The translations under genes and the position numbers were made by a program. This document shows positions 34,535 to 43,369 of a stretch of 64,000 bases of DNA, piece by piece (within the stretch, counting starts at the first letter, position 1; the number at the start of each line of letters is the position of its first letter). Location of the stretch: assembly GCF_963666545.1 (NCBI RefSeq), contig NZ_OY762899.1, positions 3,162,001-3,226,000 on the forward strand, given 5' to 3'. Below the pieces are notes generated by a model. That model was not told the DNA's origin. It ran no database searches and saw nothing but the letters and a program-made list of their open reading frames with translations. The stretch comes from an uncultured Bacteroides sp. Lineage in GTDB: Bacteria; Bacteroidota; Bacteroidia; Bacteroidales; Bacteroidaceae.

Positions 34535-35908
34535 GGCACTGTCCATAATTTTGTGTAAACTATATTCGGGTTCGAGCTTTAGTCGAGTGCTAAAGTTCGA
34601 TTCTGTTTTCAAAGATAACTAAAAATTGATTCATAACCACACCCCAATTTCTTATAGGCATCGTCCATTTCTTTTCAATCTCACTAATAGCCAACCAAAC
34701 GGACTTTCTGAGGGCATCGTCAGTAGGAAATGATAATTTTGTTTTGGTATATTTCCGTATCTTGCCATTCAGATTTTCGATTAAATTGGTTGTATAAATG
34801 ATAGTACGTATCTCTATGGGAAAATCAAAGAAAGCAGTCAGATCGTTCCAGTTGCGATGCCAACTTTGTACGGCATGACGATATTTAGCACCCCATTTTC
34901 GCTCAAATTCTTCCAATGCGATGGCTGCTTGGTCTCGATTGACGGAGGTATAAATCTCTTTCATATCAGCCGTAAACTCTTTTAAATCCTTCCATACAAC
35001 ATATCTACATGAATTACGTATTTGATGTACCACACATATTTGAGTTGTGGATTGGGGAAATACAGCACGTATGGTTTCGGTAAAGCCATTTAGGTTGTCA
35101 GTTACCGTTATAAGTATATCCTCCACACCACGTGCTTTGAGATCCGTTAGAACAGACATCCAAAAAGAAGAGCTTTCAGTCTTCCCGATCCACATACCAA
35201 GAACTTCTTTGTAGCCACGGTTATTAAGCCCCACACATAGATAAACAGTCTTGTTTATAACTTTTCCTGATTCTCTAACCTTGAATACGATGCCATCCAT
35301 CCAAACAATCATATATAATCGTTCTAGCGGGCGATTCTGCCACTCAATTGCAGCCTGAGTGACTTTATTGGTAATGATTGATATTGCACTGGTTGAGAGG
35401 CTTATTTGATAAATATCTCGTAACTCATCCTCAATATCAGATACGCTCATTCCCTTTGCATAAAGAGAGATAACCAGGCGTTCTATAGATAAACCACGAC
35501 TTTGATGTTTGGGAACCACAATAGGTTCAAACTCTCCTTTGCGATCACGAGGAACTTCGATTAGATGCTCACCATGCTCGCTCTGAATCTTCTTGCTAAA
35601 GCTTCCATTGCGAGAGTTACCACTGTTATAACCATCAGTACTATGCTTGTCATAACCTAAATGGGCATCCATCTCACCCTGAAGCATTTGTTCCAATACT
35701 TGAGAATGAAGATCTTTGAGAAACTGACTAACATCTTCCTCTGTCTTGAATTGACTCAAGAACTCTTTACTGAGCATCTCGGCAGGAACTGCCTGGCGCT
35801 TTTCTCGTTTTGACATAACACTATCCATATTTTTATTTTTAAAGATAAAAAAAATAACTCGAATCTAAAGACCCGAGCTAGAGTTTACACAATATATTGG
35901 ATAGTGCC
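34535..35908 (-). mobile_element. IS256-family insertion sequence, complete (1374 bp)
   Basis: Terminal inverted repeats (34535-34561 and 35882-35908) match at 23 of 27 positions, both beginning GGCACT, with the shared inner part TTGTGTAAACT. The element carries one intact mutator-type transposase gene on the minus strand. An exact 8-bp duplication (GATCTTTC) flanks it, the size expected for IS256. It is inserted at the merR stop codon, between merR and a palindrome near rsh. Confidence 0.95.
34590..35828 (-). CDS. IS256-family (mutator-type) transposase
   Basis: The 412-aa protein has the family pattern: an N-terminal DNA-binding part with [21 protein letters not shown] and [20 protein letters not shown], then the DDE domain with the first Asp in [13 protein letters not shown], the second in TVTDNLNGF, and the downstream Glu region. 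It ends with the QFLVIFENR motif. Length is normal and there is no frameshift, so the element may be active. ATG 35816 is an alternative start. Confidence 0.95.
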   Translation of the reverse strand: MDSVMSKREKRQAVPAEMLSKEFLSQFKTEEDVSQFLKDLHSQVLEQMLQGEMDAHLGYDKHSTDGYNSGNSRNGSFSKKIQSEHGEHLIEVPRDRKGEFEPIVVPKHQSRGLSIERLVISLYAKGMSVSDIEDELRDIYQISLSTSAISIITNKVTQAAIEWQNRPLERLYMIVWMDGIVFKVRESGKVINKTVYLCVGLNNRGYKEVLGMWIGKTESSSFWMSVLTDLKARGVEDILITVTDNLNGFTETIRAVFPQSTTQICVVHQIRNSCRYVVWKDLKEFTADMKEIYTSVNRDQAAIALEEFERKWGAKYRHAVQSWHRNWNDLTAFFDFPIEIRTIIYTTNLIENLNGKIRKYTKTKLSFPTDDALRKSVWLAISEIEKKWTMPIRNWGVVMNQFLVIFENRIEL

Positions 35909-35916
35909 GATCTTTC
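35909..35916. repeat. Right 8-bp target site duplication of the IS element
   Basis: GATCTTTC is identical to the left copy at 34527-34534. Joining the flanks restores TGATCTTTCTTTC after merR. Confidence 0.9.
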
Positions 35917-35917
35917 T

Positions 35918-35945
35918 TTCTTTGCTTAACGTGTTACTCAAAGAA
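35918..35945. terminator. Palindrome between IS element and rsh
   Basis: TTCTTTG/CAAAGAA outer arms and TAAC/GTTA inner arms make a 28-bp interrupted palindrome. It ends 9 nt beyond the rsh stop. Before the IS insertion it lay between merR and rsh, which converge, so it is a candidate bidirectional terminator now separated from merR. Confidence 0.4.
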
Positions 35946-35953
35946 GAGATGAT

Positions 35954-38206
35954 TTACGATTCAACTCGGGTAACCAATTTGACATTGTTTACTTTAAGTA
36001 GATTGTCGCAGATTTGTTTCACATCCTCCACATCATGTACATAGAGTTGTATCTTTCCTTCAAAGATTCCGTCGTTCGTTTCGATGGTTAGTTTGCGTAT
36101 ATTCACGTTTAATTGTCGGGAAATTACCTGAGTTATTTCATTCAATAACCCCACACTGTCAATTCCTTTAACGTAAATATAGACAAGGAAAGACAGTGTT
36201 TTATGTGTGTCCCAAGAAGTTGCGATAATTCGGTTGCCATAACTGCTTTTCAACTTAACCGCAACCGGACATTGGCGTTTGTGAATAATAACCCGTTCGT
36301 TTTCGTCAATATATCCCAAGACATCGTCTCCGGGAATAGGCTGGCAACAATCGGCCATCATATAATTCTTTCGGATTGTTTCCTCGGTTAGCTTAAGTAC
36401 TTTCTTCGGGTTAATTCTCTCTTGAGGTTCTTTATCTTCTTCTTCTTCTTTCTCTTTAAGGTCTTTGCTTCCACTACCAAAAGAGAACATTAGATATTTT
36501 TTCCAATTTCCGGTTTGTTTCTCTTTTAGTTCGTTTTTGTCAGACTCACCCAGTATAATGCTTTTATTGCCTATGGCAGTGAGAAGCTCTTCTCGATTCT
36601 TCAGGTTATGGAGTTTGCATATTTTCTCTGTACTAGCTGTTTCGGGACGAATTTCTTCTTTCGATAGAAAATCCAATAGCATTGCTTCGCCCTCTTTCTG
36701 AAAACTCTTTTGCTCTTTTTTGAGTATAGCTGCTATTTTAGCACGGGCCTTAGCTGTAGTGGCAAACACCTCCCATGAAGGTTGTACACGTTGTGACTTG
36801 GATGTTAGTATTTCTACTTGGTCTCCACTTTCTAGTTTATGGCTTAGAGGCACTAACTTGTGGTTTACTTTTGCCCCGATGCAATGGCTTCCCAAATCGG
36901 TATGTAATGAGAAGGCAAAGTCTAGCGCAGTAGAGTTTTGAGGCATTGTTTTTATCTCACCTTTTGGGGTAAAAACGAATATCTCCGAGGCAAATAGGTT
37001 GAGCTTTATGGTGTCAAGAAAATCAATAGCATCCGGTTGAGGATCATCCAGAATCTCTTTGATGGTACGAAGCCATTTTTCAAGTTCGCCGTCATCTTCA
37101 CTTCCCCCTCCTTCTTTGTATTTCCAGTGGGCGGCAAAACCTTGTTCGGCAACATCGTTCATTCGTTCGCTTCGAATCTGCACTTCAATCCATTGACCAT
37201 TGTTTCCCATCAAAGTGACGTGTAGGGCTTGATAGCCATTCGCTTTGGGGTGGCTCACCCAATCGCGCAAACGGTCGGGATGTGGCTTATATATCTTAGA
37301 AATTGATACGTAGATATCAAAACAATCGTTCAATTCTTCTTCTTCATTGCGAGGATCGAAAATGATGCGAACAGCGAGCAAATCATATACTTCTTCAAAA
37401 GGAACATGTTTAATCTGCATTTTATTCCATATCGAATAGGTGGATTTCACTCGAGCCACAATACGGTATTTCAATCCCATTTTATCTAGCTGTACACGGA
37501 TAGGAGCGGTGAAAACTTTGAAAACTTCATCACGTTCGGCAGCGGTGGCAGTTAGCTTTTCTTCAATTTCTTGGTATTCTTCGGGGTGCTCGTACCTAAA
37601 GCTTAAATTTTCAAGTTCTGTTTTAATCTGATTTAGGCCTAAACGATTGGCTAAAGGAGCATAAATATAGAGTGTTTCGCCTGCTATTTTGAACTGTTTA
37701 TTGGGTAGAAGAGATCCTAAGGTCCTCATATTATGTAAGCGGTCGGCTATTTTAATAAGAATTACCCGAATGTCATCTGACATGGTAAGTAGTAGCTTCT
37801 TGAAGTTCTCGGCTTGGGCGGAAGCTTTATCACCAAAAATGCCGCCTGATATTTTAGTTAAACCGTCAACGATATGGGCTATTTTGGGGCCAAAGATGTT
37901 TTCTATATCTTCTACTGTGTAGTCAGTGTCTTCAACAACATCATGTAGTAGTGCGGCACAAATGGAAGTGGAGCCGAGCCCGATCTCGTTACATACAATC
38001 TTGGCGACCGATAGGGGGTGCATTATATAAGGTTCTCCGGATTGCCGTTTAATACCTTTATGCGCCTGATTGGCGAAATTGAATGCTTTCGTTATAATTT
38101 CAACGCGTTTGCGATGTTTGGTTTTAAGATAATCATTCAATAATTCCTGAAATGATTGCTCAATCATCTCCTCATCCGACATCTCTTTCGTATTCACAAT
38201 CTCCAT
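35954..38206 (-). CDS. rsh: RelA/SpoT-homologue (p)ppGpp synthetase/hydrolase
   Basis: The 750-aa enzyme makes and degrades the stringent-response alarmone. The HD hydrolase domain (YIMHPLSVAKIV, AALLHDVVEDTDY) and synthetase domain (RVKSTYSIWNKM, RLRDWVSHPKANGYQALH) both look intact, with the basic RLRD motif expected in bifunctional enzymes. TGS (VFTPKGEIKTMP) and C-terminal ACT domains follow. ATG 38206 (MEIVNTKEM) is chosen because the promoter box lies at 38235-38242. Longer in-frame starts reach into a hairpin. It is the last gene of the parA-parB-DUF5683-mltD gene string. Confidence 0.95.
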   Translation of the reverse strand: MEIVNTKEMSDEEMIEQSFQELLNDYLKTKHRKRVEIITKAFNFANQAHKGIKRQSGEPYIMHPLSVAKIVCNEIGLGSTSICAALLHDVVEDTDYTVEDIENIFGPKIAHIVDGLTKISGGIFGDKASAQAENFKKLLLTMSDDIRVILIKIADRLHNMRTLGSLLPNKQFKIAGETLYIYAPLANRLGLNQIKTELENLSFRYEHPEEYQEIEEKLTATAAERDEVFKVFTAPIRVQLDKMGLKYRIVARVKSTYSIWNKMQIKHVPFEEVYDLLAVRIIFDPRNEEEELNDCFDIYVSISKIYKPHPDRLRDWVSHPKANGYQALHVTLMGNNGQWIEVQIRSERMNDVAEQGFAAHWKYKEGGGSEDDGELEKWLRTIKEILDDPQPDAIDFLDTIKLNLFASEIFVFTPKGEIKTMPQNSTALDFAFSLHTDLGSHCIGAKVNHKLVPLSHKLESGDQVEILTSKSQRVQPSWEVFATTAKARAKIAAILKKEQKSFQKEGEAMLLDFLSKEEIRPETASTEKICKLHNLKNREELLTAIGNKSIILGESDKNELKEKQTGNWKKYLMFSFGSGSKDLKEKEEEEDKEPQERINPKKVLKLTEETIRKNYMMADCCQPIPGDDVLGYIDENERVIIHKRQCPVAVKLKSSYGNRIIATSWDTHKTLSFLVYIYVKGIDSVGLLNEITQVISRQLNVNIRKLTIETNDGIFEGKIQLYVHDVEDVKQICDNLLKVNNVKLVTRVES

Positions 38207-38234
38207 CTCTCCATCTTTTTCTTTCGTTGATCTG

Positions 38235-38242
38235 CAAAAATA
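38235..38242 (-). promoter_or_regulatory. -7 promoter box of rsh
   Basis: The minus strand reads TATTTTTG, so transcription should start near 38230, 24 nt before the chosen ATG. It shows rsh can be expressed separately from mltD upstream. Confidence 0.55.
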
Positions 38243-38300
38243 AGCAAAATTCAATATCATGCAAGCAATCAGTACTCTTTTCTTGTCGGAATGTTTATTG

Positions 38301-38350
38301 AACAAGATTTCCGCACAGTAAGCTAAAACTTATTATGCGGAAATCTTGTT
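38301..38350. terminator. 15-bp perfect hairpin between mltD and rsh
   Basis: AACAAGATTTCCGCA (38301-38315) and TGCGGAAATCTTGTT (38336-38350) are exact complements around a 20-nt loop. It lies after the mltD stop and before the rsh promoter. No U-run follows, so it may be a terminator, an mRNA-stabilising 3' end, or a repeat. Confidence 0.5.
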
Positions 38351-38387
38351 GCACAGTCCGAGGCGTGGTACTACTGCAATTGTTTTT

Positions 38388-39716
38388 CTATTTGTATATT
38401 TTCAGTCTTTTTCCTGCGGCAATGTTGGTCCCTCTCAGGTTATTCCATTTCTTGATATCGCTAATGCGGACATGATATTTCTCGGCTATAGTAGATAACG
38501 TTTCTCCATTTCTAATTTTATGATAAGATTTGCTACCTCTTGGCTTCGCTTTTGCTCTTACTGAAACGACAGGTTCGTCTTTAACTTCCACAATCTTTCG
38601 CTCATTGAAGAGTTCGTCGGCACGGTGTGCATAGATTGTATCTTGGCTATCAATAAAGGTATTTATATAATTGTAGGGCAATCTCAGTGTATAGGGCTTT
38701 ATATCTCCCGGGATGATACTTTTTTTATATTGTGGATTGAGACTTTTTACTTGTTCCAAGCTGATGCCGCAAATATCTGCTATCTGTTCGAAATGGAGGT
38801 TTTTGGATATCTGCACAGTATCGGTATTAGTCGGAATATCTGTTTCCATGGGGCAGATATTATGATCGCAGTAATAGTTCATTAAATAATTTGCTGCAAT
38901 AAAGGCTGGAACATAGCCACGAGTTTCTTTAGGCAAGTAGTTGTAAATACTCCAATAGTCATTCTTTCCTCCTGAACGGCGAATGGCTTTGTTTATGTTT
39001 CCGGGGCCACAATTGTATGCTGCAATTACAAGATTCCAGTCTTGATAGATCGCATATAAATCTTTTAGATAACGTGCGGCAGCCCATGTTTCTTTTATTG
39101 GATCCCTGCGTTCGTCTACCAAACTATTTACTTCCAAATCATATATTTTTGCTGTGCCAATCATGAATTGCCATAAACCGGAAGCGCCGGCACGCGAAGT
39201 TGCAGAAGGGTTTAATGCAGATTCAATGACAGGTAAGTATTTTAATTCAAGGGGGAGATTATAGGCATCTAATGCTTCTTCGAAAATGGGAATGTAAAAA
39301 TTGGAAGCACTCAGCATAAAGGAGACTTGATTGCGCAACCGACTGGCATACATATCTATAAACTTACGAACAATCTCATTGTATGGCATTTCCATAACAG
39401 TTGGTATGCGAGAAAGTCTCTGAATATATACGGAATCACTGAAGAAAGGATTCTCATCAGCCGTACTGCAGTCTTTGCCTGTTTTGATGTAGTTTTTTGC
39501 TTTCCAATCGTTGAGCAAGCTATCTACGGGGTAGGTCATACTTTCCGGGAGATCAATACTTTCTTTCCGCTGGGTTCCGTTTCCTTGAATCACCACGTCA
39601 ACGCTTTGTGCTTGCGCATAGTTTGATATAACTAGGAAACAAAAAAACAAGCTCCAATAGATGTACCTTGATTTGTTTGATGCTTTACTCGTTATGAAAT
39701 GTATTTTCTTCTTCAT
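38388..39716 (-). CDS. mltD: MltD-like membrane-bound lytic transglycosylase with LysM domain
   Basis: After a signal peptide, the lysozyme-like SLT domain carries the catalytic Glu165 in PVIESALNPSATSRAGASGLWQFM and AYNCGPGNINKAIR. A single LysM domain (RNGETLSTIAEKYHV ... NNLRGTNIAAGKRLKI) at the C-terminus would bind peptidoglycan; many MltD proteins have two or three. It cuts glycan strands in the periplasm. It lies 11 nt after the DUF5683 gene on the minus strand. Confidence 0.93.
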   Translation of the reverse strand: MKKKIHFITSKASNKSRYIYWSLFFCFLVISNYAQAQSVDVVIQGNGTQRKESIDLPESMTYPVDSLLNDWKAKNYIKTGKDCSTADENPFFSDSVYIQRLSRIPTVMEMPYNEIVRKFIDMYASRLRNQVSFMLSASNFYIPIFEEALDAYNLPLELKYLPVIESALNPSATSRAGASGLWQFMIGTAKIYDLEVNSLVDERRDPIKETWAAARYLKDLYAIYQDWNLVIAAYNCGPGNINKAIRRSGGKNDYWSIYNYLPKETRGYVPAFIAANYLMNYYCDHNICPMETDIPTNTDTVQISKNLHFEQIADICGISLEQVKSLNPQYKKSIIPGDIKPYTLRLPYNYINTFIDSQDTIYAHRADELFNERKIVEVKDEPVVSVRAKAKPRGSKSYHKIRNGETLSTIAEKYHVRISDIKKWNNLRGTNIAAGKRLKIYK

Positions 39717-39727
39717 TCTTTTTTGAT

Positions 39728-40504
39728 TTAAAACCGGAGGCTACATTGCACACCGACAGAATTTCCAGACTTGTACCGGTCGTTGATAATTGTAGGTTCC
39801 ACCCGCATGCTGAGATCGGGTGTTATGTCAAAATTTGAAAGCTCAGCATCTACATAGGCATCGATAACCGAAATCAAGTAGACTCCTATAAAGGCAAAAA
39901 TACTCAGGTCGCGGTATCGACGGTAGGTATCTTTACGCTTTTTTAAAACAGTCTGCAATTGACTCTCTGTATAACTTGAATTCGGAGGGAGTAAATCAAG
40001 ATAACTTTTCGTGCTTGGGTCTCCATCCATGATATCCATATAGGCCTGCGAATAGTCTTTATACATTTTGTTGTTCCAACTTAAAGCGTAAGCACATCCT
40101 GCAAAGCCGCCATAGATGATGGGAAGCTTCCAATACTTACGATTGTAAATCTGTCCCCCTCCCGGTATAACGAGTGCATACCAAGTTGCTTTGCCTGCAT
40201 TTGGGATCCATTGTTTTTTAGGTTTAACTAATTCAAGACTATCTTTTATGCTGTTGTCTTGTAATTGCTGTATGGCCTTTGGCTCTAATTTCTCCAAATT
40301 CTGTTTGTTTACATTGACTAAGCTGTCAACACGTGCACGCATGAGGGTATCTTTAGTCAACGAATCGGTAAGCTCTGCCTCTTTGTTGTTCATGCGTTTA
40401 CGACGGGCTGCCGCTTCTTGCGCATACGCATCAGTACCTGCTATCTGAAACATACAGAGAAACAAGATGATGCTTAAATAATATTTCGTGATTCTTATCG
40501 TCAT
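39728..40504 (-). CDS. DUF5683-family protein
   Basis: The 258-aa protein has a signal peptide (ending near YAQ) and a proline-glycine hinge, IPGGGQIYNRKYWKLPIIYGG, typical of DUF5683, with membrane-prone segments (about 130-145 and 200-220). The ATG directly abuts the parB stop (40504/40505). The position between parB and mltD is conserved in Bacteroidetes, suggesting a link between partition and wall synthesis, but no function is known. Confidence 0.88.
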   Translation of the reverse strand: MTIRITKYYLSIILFLCMFQIAGTDAYAQEAAARRKRMNNKEAELTDSLTKDTLMRARVDSLVNVNKQNLEKLEPKAIQQLQDNSIKDSLELVKPKKQWIPNAGKATWYALVIPGGGQIYNRKYWKLPIIYGGFAGCAYALSWNNKMYKDYSQAYMDIMDGDPSTKSYLDLLPPNSSYTESQLQTVLKKRKDTYRRYRDLSIFAFIGVYLISVIDAYVDAELSNFDITPDLSMRVEPTIINDRYKSGNSVGVQCSLRF

Positions 40505-41392
40505 TTATTTTTTTAGCGCATCAAACATTTCCATGATACGCTCTAATTCTTCTTCGTTATTGAACGGGATACTTATTTTACCTTTACCTTTTTCCGAGCA
40601 AGTGAGTTGCACTTTGGTGTTGAAGAAGCCAGATAAGTGTTTTTTTAATAGATTAAACTCTTCCGGTAGCTTAGCACGCTTAGGTGCAATTTTTTTTCCT
40701 CCACTTTTTATGGTCTCTCCTTCACTCAGTGATTTTACCAGTTCTTCTACTTTGCGAACAGAATATCCGTGTTCCAGTATTTCATCAAAAACTTTCACTT
40801 GAAGTTTGGGGTCAGCTAGCGTAATCAATGCTCGCGCATGGCCCATATCAATTTGTTTGTTTTGAATTGCCATTTGTATTGAGGCAGGAAGTTTGAGTAA
40901 TCGCAAATAGTTTGCAATAGTGGTACGTTTTTTGCCTACGCGTTCACTGAGCCTTTCCTGTGTTAAATCATATTGCTCAATGAGGTGTTGGTAGGCCAAA
41001 GCTATTTCCACTGAGTTCAAATCTTCACGCTGAATATTTTCAATCAAAGCCATTTCCATCACGTTTTCATCGTCGGCAGTACGTATGTAGGCTGGTATGG
41101 TTGATAATCCGGCTTTCAGTGATGCCCGATAGCGCCGTTCACCTGCTATAATTTGGTATTCTTCATCTGAAAGCTTGCGTAGGGTAATAGGTTGGATGAT
41201 TCCTATCTCAGAGATGGAGTCAGATAATTCTTGAAGAGCCGTCTCATCAAATTCACGACGTGGTTGATTGGGATTGACGGAGATCTTCGATAACTCTATT
41301 TCATTTATAGAAGAAGAACCTTCGGTTTTTACTTCATCCATGGAGAGCAAAGCGTCGAGCCCTCTTCCTAGTGTATTTCTTCTTTGTGCCAT
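40505..41392 (-). CDS. parB: Chromosome partitioning protein ParB
   Basis: The 295-aa protein has the ParB/Sulfiredoxin CTPase signature IAGERRYRASLKAG and downstream NIQREDLNSVEIA, then a helix-turn-helix (ERLSERVGKKRTTIANYLRLL) for parS binding. A C-terminal dimerisation helix ends the protein. It loads on parS and spreads as a CTP-dependent clamp. It follows parA by 9 nt. Confidence 0.97.
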   Translation of the reverse strand: MAQRRNTLGRGLDALLSMDEVKTEGSSSINEIELSKISVNPNQPRREFDETALQELSDSISEIGIIQPITLRKLSDEEYQIIAGERRYRASLKAGLSTIPAYIRTADDENVMEMALIENIQREDLNSVEIALAYQHLIEQYDLTQERLSERVGKKRTTIANYLRLLKLPASIQMAIQNKQIDMGHARALITLADPKLQVKVFDEILEHGYSVRKVEELVKSLSEGETIKSGGKKIAPKRAKLPEEFNLLKKHLSGFFNTKVQLTCSEKGKGKISIPFNNEEELERIMEMFDALKK

Positions 41393-41401
41393 AATCTTCG
41401 T

Positions 41402-42169
41402 TTATTTAGTATTTCTGCTGATGAGTTCTTTCGCTAAAGTTAAGTAGTTTTTAGCTCCGGTTGATTCGGCATCATAGAGAATAGTAGGAAGTCCGTAACT
41501 AGGTGCCTCACTTAATTTCACATTACGTTGGATGACTGTGTTAAACACTAATTCCTGAAAATGACGTTTTACTTCGTCGTATATTTGATTGGCCTGACGT
41601 AAACGAGAATCGTACATTGTAAGGAGAAATCCTTCTATCTCTAAAGTAGGATTTAGTTTAGACTTAATAATCTTAATCGTATTTAATAGTTTGCTGATTC
41701 CTTCGAGGGCGAAGTATTCGGCTTGAACCGGAATAATAACGGAGTCGGCGGCAGTTAATGCATTAATTGTTATTAACCCCAACGACGGCGAGCAATCTAT
41801 CAGAATGTAGTCGTAGTCATCTTTCAATGGAGTAAGCACCTCTTTCAATATCTTTTCACGGTTCTTGAGATTAAGCATTTCTATTTCAGCTCCCACCAAG
41901 TTGATGTGCGAAGAGATTATTTTTAACGACTCAATTTCAGTGTCAAGGATGGCTTTTTTTACATCAGCCTGGTCTATTATACATTCGTAAATAGTACATT
42001 CCGATTGCTTGATGTCTACGCCTAAGCCTGAAGAGGCGTTTGCCTGAGGGTCAGCGTCAACAACCAACACTTTCTTTTCGAGAGTAGCAAGCGAGGCTGC
42101 AAGGTTTATGGTGGTTGTCGTTTTACCCACACCACCTTTTTGATTAGCCAAAGCAATTATTTTTCCCAT
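41402..42169 (-). CDS. parA: Chromosome partitioning ATPase ParA/Soj
   Basis: The 255-aa protein starts MGKIIALANQKGGVGKTTTTINLAA, the deviant Walker A of the ParA/MinD family, with Walker B in YDYILIDCSPSLGLITINAL. It is the short (Soj-type) form without an N-terminal DNA-binding extension. It drives segregation of ParB-bound origin DNA. It leads the parA-parB-DUF5683-mltD gene string. Confidence 0.97.
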   Translation of the reverse strand: MGKIIALANQKGGVGKTTTTINLAASLATLEKKVLVVDADPQANASSGLGVDIKQSECTIYECIIDQADVKKAILDTEIESLKIISSHINLVGAEIEMLNLKNREKILKEVLTPLKDDYDYILIDCSPSLGLITINALTAADSVIIPVQAEYFALEGISKLLNTIKIIKSKLNPTLEIEGFLLTMYDSRLRQANQIYDEVKRHFQELVFNTVIQRNVKLSEAPSYGLPTILYDAESTGAKNYLTLAKELISRNTK

Positions 42170-42324
42170 ATGCTTTAATTTTATGGCAGCGAAATAAGTG
42201 ATAATAACTTAGAGTGCCTACTAAAAAAGAAAAACTTTGCAAAATCAGTTGATAAAATGCACTTTTTGTTAATAACTTAATGCGAAATGCTATTTTACTA
42301 AGCTTGTTATCTCTTTTGGGCACG

Positions 42325-42332
42325 CAAATATA
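42325..42332 (-). promoter_or_regulatory. Possible -7 box for the parA operon
   Basis: The minus strand reads TATATTTG, about 155 nt before the parA start, giving a long leader. Confidence 0.4.
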
Positions 42333-42497
42333 TATATTTTCATTGAATTAAATGGCTTTTTTTCACTCACTTGCAGAACATTAAGATTTCTAAACTGCTT
42401 TATAATAAGTTTTTGCCTTCTTTCGAGAGCTTTTAGTCTACGTAAGAGTTATTGATGCTTATACTTTTAATAGTTTTCGTGGTCTCTGTTTTTTTTC

Positions 42498-42505
42498 TAC
42501 TTTTG
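42498..42505 (+). promoter_or_regulatory. -7 promoter box of surE
   Basis: TACTTTTG lies 12 nt before the first ATG at 42518. The short leader leaves 42518, 42521 and 42533 as possible starts. Confidence 0.5.
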
Positions 42506-42517
42506 TGCAGATAATAA

Positions 42518-43303
42518 ATGATGGATAAGCCAATGGAAAATAAAAAACCGCTAATATTAGTGTCAAATGATGACGGAATATCGGCAAAAGGTATTAGTGA
42601 ACTTATAAAATATCTTCGCCCACTTGCTGAGATTGTGGTGATGGCTCCCGATTCTCCCCGCTCGGGTAGTGGATGTGCGCTGACTGTAACCAAACCGGTT
42701 CATTATCAACTTGTGCGTCAAGAGGTGGGATTGACTATCTATAAATGCTCGGGTACTCCAACGGACTGTGTGAAACTTGCTCGTAACACTGTTCTTGATC
42801 GTAAACCCGACTTGGTGGTGGGAGGAATTAATCATGGCGACAATTCGGCTACAAGTGTTCACTATTCCGGTACGATGGGTGTGGTGATTGAAGGATGTCT
42901 AAATGGTATCCCTTCCATCGGTTTCTCTTTATGTAATCATGCCGCTGATGCTAATTTTGAACCGGCGAAAGAATATATACAAAAAATAGTTGCTACTGTT
43001 CTTGAAAAAGGACTTCCTCCTCTTGTTTGTTTGAACGTTAATTTTCCTGATCAACAAGATATCAAAGGTCTTAAAGTTTGCGAACAAGCTAAAGGCCATT
43101 GGCAGAAGGAGTGGGAACCTTGTCCTCGTCTTCATGATAAAAACTATTTCTGGTTGACCGGAGAGTTTGCAAATATGGACTTGGAGAATGAAAAAAGTGA
43201 TAGTTGGGCACTGAGCCATGGATATGTGGCGGTTACCCCTACTACAGTCGATTTAACGGCCTATAATTATATAGACAAACTGAAAAAAGCACTTCTTAAT
43301 TGA
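42518..43303 (+). CDS. surE: 5'-nucleotidase SurE
   Basis: The SurE phosphatase motifs are present: [11 protein letters not shown] with the metal-binding Asp pair, [13 protein letters not shown], and [18 protein letters not shown]. It dephosphorylates nucleoside monophosphates in the cytoplasm. Length (261 aa) is normal. lpxB follows about 66 nt downstream on the same strand. ATG 42533 (MENKKPLIL) also fits a conserved start. Confidence 0.95.
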   Translation: MMDKPMENKKPLILVSNDDGISAKGISELIKYLRPLAEIVVMAPDSPRSGSGCALTVTKPVHYQLVRQEVGLTIYKCSGTPTDCVKLARNTVLDRKPDLVVGGINHGDNSATSVHYSGTMGVVIEGCLNGIPSIGFSLCNHAADANFEPAKEYIQKIVATVLEKGLPPLVCLNVNFPDQQDIKGLKVCEQAKGHWQKEWEPCPRLHDKNYFWLTGEFANMDLENEKSDSWALSHGYVAVTPTTVDLTAYNYIDKLKKALLN

Positions 43304-43369
43304 CGGAAAGTGCATGTTATAGATGCCCGGTTTTTTTGCCTTTAAAATAACTAAAAAATCTTGTGCGAT

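Larger units (their letters stand above)
42170..42517. other. AT-rich divergent intergenic region, parA/surE
   Basis: This 348-nt stretch separates divergent parA and surE. I find promoter boxes only, one per direction, and AT-rich filler. No DnaA-box cluster, parS-like palindrome or tRNA was found. Confidence 0.6.

Noticed and set aside
34527-35916. Larger composite transposon
   Set aside because: Only one IS copy with one 8-bp duplication is present and no second copy or cargo genes flank it.
42170-42517. Replication origin next to parAB
   Set aside because: The region is AT-rich, but no DnaA-box cluster and no dnaA, dnaN or rpmH neighbour is visible.
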